This document shows, piece by piece, positions 24,801 to 35,312 of a DNA stretch of 64,000 bases. The notes under the pieces are model-generated. The model saw nothing but the letters and a program-made list of their open reading frames with translations. It did no database searches and had not been told where the DNA came from. Origin of the DNA: Diprion similis. Lineage: Eukaryota; Arthropoda; Insecta; Hymenoptera; Diprionidae. The DNA is taken from the NCBI RefSeq assembly GCF_021155765.1, contig NC_060106.1:15526031-15590030 (forward strand), given 5' to 3'. A program made the position numbers and the translations under genes. The first letter of the stretch is position 1, and each line of letters begins with the position of its first letter.

Positions 24801-27800
24801 ATGGGCGCAGGCCGAATGCGATGCGAGCAATGGATTAAAAGTTACAGCCAAAAAACGAAACACTGTGTCTTCTCATTTTTCTGCTGCTGGTGTATTCTCC
24901 GTAACTTCTCTGCTGTTGGTCCTATCCTGTTTTTGCGGAGATCTCTGAGTTCCTGGGGGTCGAATTACCCTAGAAAGGGTCATATCAATCGATTCCGAAA
25001 CGAGAAATTTTCGGCTCCGAAAATGACCAAAAAAGAAAGGCTAACCCCTTTGGATTTTTGGCGAAAATTTCGACGATTTTGAAAAGCCCTGCAATCCATT
25101 TTGTGAAGCACTACTCCGACGTAATTTTGCGAGAGGAATCGATCAAACGCAGTCCCAATAAGCTGCGAGCAACGAATCAGAAGTTACAGCGGAAAAACTG
25201 GAAATTTTCATCGTCATTTCTCTGCTGTTGGTCTGACGCTTTTTTTCATGTGCTTTCTGAGTTCCTTGGGGTCGAATTACCCTAGAGATGGTCATGCAAA
25301 TCGATTCCAAGACAAAAAAATTTCGGCTCCGAAAATGACTGAAAAAGTAAGGCTAACCCCTTTGGATTTTCGGCGAAAATTTCGACGATTTTGAAAAGCG
25401 CTGCAATTAATCTTGTAAGGCACTATTCCGACGTAATTTTGCGAGAGAAATCGATTGGGCGCAGGCCGAATGCGCTGCGAGCAATGGATTAAAAGTTACA
25501 GCCAAAAAACGAAACACTGTGTCTTCTCATTTTTCTGCTGCTGGTGTATTCTCCGTAACTTCTCTGCTGTTGGTCCTATCCTGTTTTTGCGGAGATTTCT
25601 GAGTTCCTGGGGGTCGAATTACCCTAGAAAGGGTCATATCAATCGATTCCGAGACGAGAAATTTTCGGCTCTGAAAATGACCAAAAAAGTAAGGCTAACC
25701 CGTTTGGATTTTTGGCGAAAATTTCGACGATTGTGAAAAGCGCTGCAATCAATTTTGTGAGGCACTACTCCGACGTAATTTTGCGAGAGGAATCGATTGA
25801 ACGCAGTCCCAATGAGCTGCGAGCAACGAATCAAAAGTTACAGCCAAAAAACTGGAAATTTTCATCGTCATTTCTCTGCTGTTGGTCTGACGCTTTTTTT
25901 CATGTGCTTTCTGAGTTCCTTGGGGTCGAATTACCCTAGAGATGGTCATGCAAATCGATTCCAAGACAAAAAAATTTCGGCTCCGAAAATGACTGAAAAA
26001 GTAAGGCTAACCCCTTTGAATTTTCGGCGAAAATTTCGACGATTTTGAAAAGCGCTGCAATCAATCTTGTGAGGCACTATTCCGACGTGATTTTGCGAGA
26101 GAAATCGATTGAGCGCAGGCCGAATGCGCTGCGAGCAATGGATTGAAAGTTACAGCCAAAAAACGAAACACTGTGTCTTCTCATTTTTCTGCTGCTGGTG
26201 AATTCTCCGTAACTTCTCTGCTGTTGGTCCTATCCTGTTTTTGCGGAGATTTCTGAGTTCCGGGGGGTCGAATTACCCTAGAAAGGGTCATATCAATCGA
26301 TTCCGAGACGAGAAATTTTCGGCTCTGAAAATGACCAAAAAAGTAAGGCTAACCCCTTTGGATTTTTGGCGAAAATTTCGACGATTTTGAAAAGCGCTGC
26401 AATCAATTTTGTGACGCACTACTCCGACGTAATTTTGCGAGAGGAATCGATTGGACGCAGTCCCAATGAGCTGCGAGCAACGAATCAAAAGTTACAGCCA
26501 AAAAACTGGAAATTTTCATCGTCATTTCTCTGCTGTTGGTCTGAAGCTCTTTTTCATGTGCTTTCTGAGTTCCTTGGGGTCGAATTACCCTAGAGATGGT
26601 CATGCAAATCGATTCCAAGACAAAAAAATTTCGGCTCCGAAAATGACTGAAAAAGTAAGGCTAACCCCTTTGAATTTTCGGCGAAAATTTCGACGATTTT
26701 GAAAAGCGCTGCAATCAATCTTGTGAGGCACTATTCCGACGTGATTTTGCGAGAGAAATCGATTGAGCGCAGGCCGAATGCGCTGCGAGCACTGGATTGA
26801 AAGTTACAGCCAAAAAACGAAACACTGTGTCTTCTCATTTTTCTGCTGCTGGTGAATTCTCCGTAACTTCTCTGCTGTTGGTCCTATCCTGTTTTTGCGG
26901 AGATTTCTGAGTTCCTGGGGGTCGAATTACCCTAGAAAGGGTCATATCAATCGATTCCGAGACGAGAAATTTTCGGCTCTGAAAATGACCAAAAAAGTAA
27001 GGCTAACCCCTTTGGATTTTTGGCGAAAATTTCGACGATTTTGAAAAGCGCTGCAATCAATTTTGTGACGCACTACTCCGACGTAATTTTGCGAGAGGAA
27101 TCGATTGGACGCAGTCCCAATGAGCTGCGAGCAACGAATCAAAAGTTACAGCCAAAAAACTGGAAATTTTCATCGTCATTTCTCTGCTGTTGGTCTGAAG
27201 CTCTTTTTCATGTGCTTTCTGAGTTCCTTGGGGTCGAATTACCCTAGAGATGGTCATGCAAATCGATTCCAAGACAAAAAAATTTCGGCTCCGAAAATGA
27301 CTGAAAAAGTAAGGCTAACCCCTTTGAATTTTCGGCGAAAATTTCGACGATTTTGAAAAGCGCTGCAATCAATCTTGTGAGGCACTATTCCGACGTGATT
27401 TTGCGAGAGAAATCGATTGAGCGCAGGCCGAATGCGCTGCGAGCACTGGATTGAAAGTTACAGCCAAAAAACGAAACACTGTGTCTTCTCATTTTTCTGC
27501 TGCTGGTGAATTCTCCGTAACTTCTCTGCTGTTGGTCCTATCCTGTTTTTGCGGAGATTTCTGAGTTCCTGGGGGTCGAATTACCCTAGAAAGGGTCATA
27601 TCAATCGATTCCGAGACGAGAAATTTTCGGCTCTGAAAATGACCAAAAAAGTAAGGCTAACCCCTTTGGATTTTTGGCGAAAATTTTGACGATTTTGAAA
27701 AGCGCTGCAATCAATTTTGTGACGCACTACTCCGACGTAATTTTGCGAAAGGAATCGATTGAACGCAGTCCCAATGAGCTGCGAGCAACGAATCAAAAGT

Positions 27801-28008
27801 TACAGCCAAAAAACTGGAAATTTTCATCGTCATTTCTCTGCTGTTGGTCTGAAGCTTTTTTTCATGTGCTTTCTGAGTTCCTTGGGGTCGAATTACCCTA
27901 GAGATGGTCATGCAAATCGATTCCAAGACAAAAAAATTTCGGCTCCGAAAATGACTGAGAAAGTAAGGCTAACCCCTTTGGATTTTCGGCGGAAATTTCG
28001 ACGATTTT

Positions 28009-31000
28009 GAAAAGCGCTGCAATTATTCTTGTAAGGCACTATTCCGACGTAATTTTGCGAGAGAAATCGATTGGGTGCAGGCCGAATGCGCTGCGAGCAA
28101 TGGATTAAAAGTTACAGCCAAAAAACGAAACACTGTGTCTTCTCATTTTTCTGCTGCTGGTGTATTCTCCGTAACTTCTCTGCTGTTGGTCCTATCCTGT
28201 TTTTGCGGAGATCTCTGAGTTCCTGGGGGTCGAATTACCCTAGAAAGGGTCATATCAATCGATTCCGAAACGAGAAATTTTCGGCTCCGAAAATGACCAA
28301 AAAAGAAAGGCTAACCCCTTTGGATTTTTGGCGAAAATTTCGACGATTTTGAAAAGCCCTGCAATCCATTTTGTGAAGCACTACTCCGACGTAATTTTGC
28401 GAGAGGAATCGATCAAACGCAGTCCCAATAAGCTGCGAGCAACGAATCAGAAGTTACAGCGGAAAAACTGGAAATTTTCATCGTCATTTCTCTGCTGTTG
28501 GTCTGACGCTTTTTTTCATGTGCTTTCTGAGTTCCTTGGGGTCGAATTACCCTAGAGATGGTCATGCAAATCGATTCCAAGACAAAAAAATTTCGGCTCC
28601 GAAAATGACTGAAAAAGTAAGGCTAACCCCTTTGGATTTTCGGCGAAACTTTCGACGATTTTGAAAAGCGCTGCAATTAATCTTGTAAGGCACTATTCCG
28701 ACGTAATTTTGCGAGAGAAATCGATTGGGCGCAGGCCGAATGCGCTGCGAGCAATGGATTAAAAGTTACAGCCAAAAAACGAAACACTGTGTCTTCTCAT
28801 TTTTCTGCTGCTGGTGTATTCTCCGTAACTTCTCTGCTGTTGGTCCTATCCTGTTTTTGCGGAGATTTCTGAGTTCCTGGGGGTCGAATTACCCTAGAAA
28901 GGGTCATATCAATCGATTCCGAGACGAGAAATTTTCGGCTCTGAAAATGACCAAAAAAGTAAGGCTAACCCGTTTGGATTTTTGGCGAAAATTTCGACGA
29001 TTGTGAAAAGCGCTGCAATCAATTTTGTGAGGCACTACTCCGACGTAATTTTGCGAGAGGAATCGATTGATTGCAGTCCCAATGAGCTGCGAGCAACGAA
29101 TCAAAAGTTACAGCCAAAAAACTGGAAATTTTCATCGTCATTTCTCTGCTGTTGGTCTGACGCTTTTTTTCATGTGCTTTCTGAGTTCCTTGGGGTCGAA
29201 TTACCCTAGAGATGGTCATGCAAATCGATTCCAAGACAAAAAAATTTCGGCTCCGAAAATGACTGAAAAAGTAAGGCTAACCCCTTTGAATTTTCGGCGA
29301 AAATTTCGACGATTTTGAAAAGCGCTGCAATCAATCTTGTGAGGCACTATTCCGACGTGATTTTGCGAGAGAAATCGATTGAGCGCAGGCCGAATGCGCT
29401 GCGAGCAATGGATTGAAAGTTACAGCCAAAAAACGAAACACTGTGTCTTCTCATTTTTCTGCTGCTGGTGAATTCTCCGTAACTTCTCTGCTGTTGGTCC
29501 TATCCTGTTTTTGCGGAGATTTCTGAGTTCCTGGGGGTCGAATTACCCTAGAAAGGGTCATATCAATCGATTCCGAGACGAGAAATTTTCGGCTCTGAAA
29601 ATGACCAAAAAAGTAAGGCTAACCCCTTTGGATTTTTGGCGAAAATTTCGACGATTTTGAAAAGCGCTGCAATCAATTTTGTGACGCACTACTCCGACGT
29701 AATTTTGCGAGAGGAATCGATTGGACGCAGTCCCAATGAGCTGCGAGCAACGAATCAAAAGTTACAGCCAAAAAACTGGAAATTTTCATCGTCATTTCTC
29801 TGCTGTTGGTCTGACGCTTTTTTTCATGTGCTTTCTGAGTTCCTTGGGGTCGAATTACCCTAGAGATGGTCATGCAAATCGATTCCAAGACAAAAAAATT
29901 TCGGCTCCGAAAATGACTGAAAAAGTAAGGCTAACCCCTTTGAATTTTCGGCGAAAATTTCGACGATTTTGAAAAGCGCTGCAATCAATCTTGTGAGGCA
30001 CTATTCCGACGTGATTTTGCGAGAGAAATCGATTGAGCGCAGGCCGAATGCGCTGCGAGCAATGGATTGAAAGTTACAGCCAAAAAACGAAACACTGTGT
30101 CTTCTCATTTTTCTGCTGCTGGTGAATTCTCCGTAACTTCTCTGCTGTTGGTCCTATCCTGTTTTTGCGGAGATTTCTGAGTTCCTGGGGGTCGAATTAC
30201 CCTAGAAAGGGTCATATCAATCGATTCCGAGACGAGAAATTTTCGGCTCTGAAAATGACCAAAAAAGTAAGGCTAACCCCTTTGGATTTTTGGCGAAAAT
30301 TTCGACGATTTTGAAAAGCGCTGCAATCAATTTTGTGACGCACTACTCCGACGTAATTTTGCGAGAGGAATCGATTGGACGCAGTCCCAATGAGCTGCGA
30401 GCAACGAATCAAAAGTTACAGCCAAAAAACTGGAAATTTTCATCGTCATTTCTCTGCTGTTGGTCTGAAGTTTTTTTTCATGTGCTTTCTGAGTTCCTTG
30501 GGGTCGAATTACCCTAGAGATGGTCATGCAAATCGATTCCAAGACAAAAAAATTTCGGCTCCGAAAATGACTGAAAAAGTAAGGCTAACCCCTTTGGATT
30601 TTCGGCGAAAATTTCGACTATTTTGAAAAGCGCTTCAATCAATTTTGTAAGGCACTACTCCGACGTAATTTTGCGAGAGGAATCGATTAAACGCAGTCCC
30701 AATAAGCTGCGAGCAACGAATCAGAAGTTACAGCAAAAATACTAGAGATTTTCATTGTCATTTCTCTGCTGTTGGTCTGACGCTCTTTTTCATGTGCTTT
30801 CTGAGTTCCTTGGGGTCGAATTACCCTAGAGATGGTCATGCAAATCGATTCCAAGACAAAAAAATTTCGGCTCCGAAAATGACTGAAAAAGTAAGGCTAA
30901 CCCCTTTGAATTTTCGGCGAAAATTTCGACGATTTTGAAAAGCGCTGCAATCAATCTTGTGAGGCACTATTCCGACGTGATTTTGCGAGAGAAATCGATT

Positions 31001-33614
31001 GAGCGCAGGCCGAATGCGCTGCGAGCAATGGATTGAAAGTTACAGCCAAAAAACGAAACACTGTGTCTTCTCATTTTTCTGCTGCTGGTGTATTCTCCGT
31101 AACTTCTCTGCTGTTGGTCCTATCCTGTTTTTGCGGAGATTTCTGAGTTCCTGGGGGTCGAATTACCCTAGAAAGGGTCATATCAATCGATTCCGAGACG
31201 AGAAATTTTTGGCTCTGAAAATGACCAAAAAAGTAAGGCTAACCCCTTTGGATTTTTGGCGAAAATTTCGACGATTTTGAAAAGCGCTGCAATCAATTTT
31301 GTGAGGCACTACTCCGACGTAATTTTGCAAGAGGAATCGATTGAACGCAGTCCCAATGAGCTGCGAGCAACGAATCAAAAGTTACAGCCAAAAAACTGGA
31401 AATTTTCATCGTCATTTCTCTGCTGTTGGTCTGAAGCTTTTTTTCATGTGCTTTCTGAGTTCCTTGGGGTCGAATTACACTAGAGATGGTCATGCAAATC
31501 GATTCCAAGACAAAAAAATTTCGGCTCCGAAAATGACTGAAAAAGTAAGGCTAACCCCTTTGAATTTTCGGCGAAAATTTCGACGATTTTGAAAAGCGCT
31601 GCAATCAATCTTGTGAGGCACTATTCCGACGTGATTTTGCGAGAGAAATCGATTGAGCGCAGGCCGAATGCGCTGCGAGCAATGGATTGAAAGTTACAGC
31701 CAAAAAACGAAACACTGTGTCTTCTCATTTTTCTGCTGCTGGTGAATTCTCCGTAACTTCTCTGCTGTTGGTCCTATCCTGTTTTTGCGGAGATTTCTGA
31801 GTTCCTGGGGGTCGAATTACCCTAGAAAGGGTCATATCAATCGATTCCGAGACGAGAAATTTTCGGCTCTGAAAATGACCAAAAAAGTAAGGCTAACCCC
31901 TTTGGATTTTTGGCGAAAATTTCGACGATTGTGAAAAGCGCTGCAATCAATTTTGTGAGGCACTACTCCGACGTAATTTTGCGAGAGGAATCGATTGAAC
32001 GCAGTCCCAATGAGCTGCGAGCAACGAATCAAAAGTTACAGCCAAAAAACTGGAAATTTTCATCGTCATTTCTCTGCTGTTGGTCTGAAGCTTTTTTTCA
32101 TGTGCTTTCTGAGTTCCTTGGGGTCGAATTACCCTAGAGATGGTCATGCAAATCGATTCCAAGACAAAAAAATTTCGGCTCCGAAAATGACTGAAAAAGT
32201 AAGGCTAACCCCTTTGGATTTTCGGCGGAAATTTCGACGATTTTGAAAAGCGCTGCAATTAATCTTGTAAGGCACTATTCCGACGTAATTTTGCGAGAGA
32301 AATCGAATGGGCGCAGGCCGAATGCGATGCGAGCAATGGATTAAAAGTTACAGCCAAAAAACGAAACACTGTGTCTTCTCATTTTTCTGCTGCTGGTGTA
32401 TTCTCCGTAACTTCTCTGCTGTTGGTCCTATCCTGTTTTTGCGGAGATTTCTGAGTTCCTGGGGGTCGAATTACCCTAGAAAGGGTCATATCAATCGATT
32501 CCGAGACGAGAAATTTTCGGCTCTGAAAATGACCAAAAAAGGAAGGCTAACCCCTTTGGATTTTCGGCGAAAATTTCGACGATTTTGAAAAGCGCTGCAA
32601 TCCATTTTGTGAGGCACTACTCCGACGTAATTTTGCGAGAGGAATCGATTGAACGCAGTCCCAATGAGCTGCGAGCAACGAATCAGAAGTTACAGCGAAA
32701 AAACTGGAAATTTTCATCGTCATTTCTCTGCTGTTGGTCTGACGCTTTTTTTCATGTGCTTTCTGAGTTCCTTGGGGTCGAATTACCCTAGAGATGGTCA
32801 TGCAAATCGATTCCAAGACAAAAAAATTTCGGCTCCGAAAATGACTGAAAAAGTAAGGCTAACCCCTTTGGATTTTCGGCGAAAATTTTGACGATTTTGA
32901 AAAGCGCTGCAATTAATCTTGTAAGGCACTATTCCGACGTAATTTTGCGAGAGAAATCGATTGGGCGCAGGCCGAATGCGCTGCGAGCAATGGATTAAAA
33001 GTTACAGCCAAAAAACGAAACACTGTGTCTTCTCATTTTTCTGCTGCTGGTGTATTCTCCGTAACTTCTCTGCTGTTGGTCCTATCCTGTTTTTGCGGAG
33101 ATTTCTGAGTTCCTGGGGGTCGAATTACCCTAGAAAGGGTCATATCAATCGATTCCGAGACGAGAAATTTTCGGCTCTGAAAATGACCAAAACAGGAAGG
33201 CTAACCCCTTTGGATTTTTGGCGAAAATTTCGACGATTTTGAAAAGCGCTGCAATCAATTTTGTGAGGCACCACTCCGACGTAATTTTGCGAGAGGAATC
33301 GATTGAACGCAGTCCCAATGAGCTGCGAGCAACGAATCAAAAGTTACAGCCAAAAAACTGGAAATTTTCATCGTCATTTCTCTGCTGTTGGTCTGACGCT
33401 TTTTTTCATGCGCTTATTGAGTTCCTTGGGGTCGAATTACCCTAGAGATGGTCATGCAAATCGATTCCAAGACAAAAAAATTTCGGCTCCGAAAATGACT
33501 GAAAAAGTAAGGCTAACCCCTTTGGATTTTCGGCGGAAATTTCGACGATTTTGAAAAGCGCTGCAATTAATCTTGTAAGGCACTATTCCGACGTAATTTC
33601 GCGAGAGAAATCGA
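28009..33614. repeat. Large intra-array duplication, right copy
   Basis: Counterpart of 18541-24800 with one 654-bp dimer fewer (the offset changes from 9468 to 8814 near 29.3 kb). A few differences show the copies are separate: CGATTGATTGCAGTCCC at about 29064 is found only here, and GCAGGTTGAATG only at 19918. Confidence 0.85.
30318..30941. repeat. B-B doublet by junction crossover, copy 2
   Basis: Identical arrangement to 21504-22127, displaced by exactly 8814 bp, including the private AAGTTTTTTTTCATG variant. It is part of the large duplication described in the findings. Confidence 0.88.
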
Positions 33615-34463
33615 ATGGGCGCAGGCCGAATGCGATGCGAGCAATGGATTAAAAGTTACAGCCAAAAAACGAAACACTGTGTCTTCTCATTTTTCTGCTG
33701 CTGGTGTATTCTCCGTAACTTCTCTGCTGTTGGTCCTATCCTGTTTTTGCGGAGATTTCTGAGTTCCTGGGGGTCGAATTACCCTAGAAAGGGTCATATC
33801 AATCGATTCCGAGACGAGAAATTTTCGGCTCTGAAAATGACCAAAAAAGGAAGGCTAACCCCTTTGGATTTTCGGCGAAAATTTCGACGATTTTGAAAAG
33901 CGCTGCAATCCATTTTGTGAGGCACTACTCCGACGTAATTTTGCGAGAGGAATCGATTGAACGCAGTCCCAATGAGCTGCGAGCAACGAATCAGAAGTTA
34001 CAGCGAAAAAACTGGAAATTTTCATCGTCATTTCTCTGCTGTTGGTCTGACGCTTTTTTTCATGTGCTTTCTGAGTTCCTTGGGGTCGAATTACCCTAGA
34101 GATGGTCATGCAAATCGATTCCAAGACAAAAAAATTTCGGCTCCGAAAATGACTGAAAAAGTAAGGCTAACCCCTTTGGATTTTCGGCGAAAATTTTGAC
34201 GATTTTGAAAAGCGCTGCAATTAATCTTGTAAGGCACTATTCCGACGTAATTTTGCGAGAGAAATCGATTGGGCGCAGGCCGAATGCGCTGCGAGCAATG
34301 GATTAAAAGTTACAGCCAAAAAACGAAACACTGTGTCTTCTCATTTTTCTGCTGCTGGTGTATTCTCCGTAACTTCTCTGCTGTTGGTCCTATCCTGTTT
34401 CTGCGGAGATTTCTGAGTTCCTGGGGGTCGAATTACCCCAGAAAGGGTCATACCAATCGATTC

Positions 34464-35119
34464 TAACGCCATTCTACATGTCTTTTCAGCATTCTCATCA
34501 GTTCAATCAAGCCAAGAAGAGTCGAACAAATCTATTTTAGGTTCAAATTTTGTGATCTTAGAAATCGCAAAGAAAAGCATGGCCAACCGCTGCCAACAAT
34601 GATCAAGAGCTTTTCCCTAAGTACATGAAATTTGCACAGGATAATTGAGTCAGTGTGGAAAAAAAAATCAAAATTATGGCGACGAAGTTTTAGCTGTTTA
34701 TTTAATATGCAGTCATTCTTGTACAAGTGTTTGTGTGTCAGTGTATATTGTATTATTCAACAAATTACCCACTAGTACAAAAGCGAAAGACCAAAGGAAA
34801 TTCAAAAATATGATCCTACGTGACATAATAATTCTCATTTCTGTAACAAGACAACTCAGTGCAATATAACTTTTCCTAGGCAAAATGATAACCATAGTAT
34901 ATTAGATAGTTATTGTCGAAGTTGGTAAGTAATTTTCAAGTTCCGGCTTGCGTACAAGTGCAAGGCCCCTCTGCAAGAAACGATGTAATATGTATGATAT
35001 TGTATTGTAACTCCTTTATGTATCCCTCATTGAAAAGAATAAAGAACTGAATTTTTCCACATTTCATTAGTATTATGTCAGCTGTTTCTCCCACGACGAT
35101 TCAAACACCTTCTCATAAT
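34464..35119. other. Single-copy sequence between array edge and relic
   Basis: Sequence unlike the homogeneous array, beginning directly after the ATCGATTC of a broken A monomer. The part at 34490-34585 keeps satellite-like spacing of short blocks. The part at 34860-35060 looks like a transcript tail: AT-rich, with a canonical AATAAA at 35038-35043, but no coding frame or poly-A tract. It could be an insertion that split the array, or an older decayed satellite next to foreign sequence. Confidence 0.5.
34490..34585. repeat. Probable decayed satellite relic
   Basis: In order, AGTTCAATC, GTCGAACAAATCTATT, TCAAATTTTG, GAAATCGCAAAGAAAAG and GGCCAACC match the order and spacing of B-monomer blocks AGTTCCTTG, GTCATGCAAATCGATT, AAAAATTTCG, GAAAATGACTGAAAAAG and GGCTAACC. 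Identity is perhaps two thirds by eye, so this is a tentative call. Confidence 0.5.
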
Positions 35120-35312
35120 TGTTCAGGTCCGATTAGCTCAAGAAGATCTGTGTGAATAGTTTCAGAGTCGAAAAGTTTTTTCCTAAAAAATTTGTCAACA
35201 AAGTAAGCCTAACCCCTTTGAATATGTCTGATGAAAATTTCGACGGTTCCAAATAACACTGAAATTAGTTCTTTGATGCACTAAAGCGACGTGATTTTTT
35301 AATCCTGACGGA
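35120..35312. repeat. Isolated decayed satellite monomer
   Basis: A diverged partial monomer about 660 bp outside the array. AAAGTAAGCCTAACCCCTTT, GATGAAAATTTCGACGGTT, TTTGATGCACTAAAGCGACG and TGATTTTTTAATCC line up with the satellite in the same order. It is in the same orientation as the array, so the array once reached further right or a monomer was stranded there. Confidence 0.85.

Larger units (their letters stand above)
1385..34463. repeat. Tandem satellite DNA array, 654-bp A-B dimer units
   Basis: About 33 kb of head-to-tail repeats. Marking the boundary at the conserved AAAAGCGCT box, successive distances alternate 342 (monomer A) and 312 (monomer B), for example boundaries at 4528, 4870, 5182 and 5524. 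A and B are clearly homologous over most of their length (shared GCGAGAG, ATCGATT, AGTTACAGCCAAAAAAC, TCGAATTACCCTAGA and TAAGGCTAACCCCTTTG blocks). A carries about 30 extra bases, seen as a second diverged CTGCTG.TGGT copy in its middle. I count about 48 A and about 53 B monomers. Copies in the interior differ by only a few bases. It has short A/T tracts, many CpGs and no conserved reading frame. This is a two-monomer higher-order satellite, probably pericentromeric or heterochromatic (inference). Confidence 0.97.

Noticed and set aside
1385..34463. CRISPR-like array
   Set aside because: Units are 312-342 bp, with no short direct repeats separated by unique spacers and no cas genes; the genes nearby are eukaryotic.
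1385..34463. CENP-B box in the satellite
   Set aside because: TTCG words occur but none is followed by the required CGGG core at the right spacing.
2310..34466. Recurrent open frames of about 60-103 codons in the satellite (for example translations starting MGAGRMRCEQW or MAKISTIL)
   Set aside because: They appear in several frames on both strands, shift start by single variants, and are conserved only because the DNA repeat is. No domain, no codon bias and no splice context.
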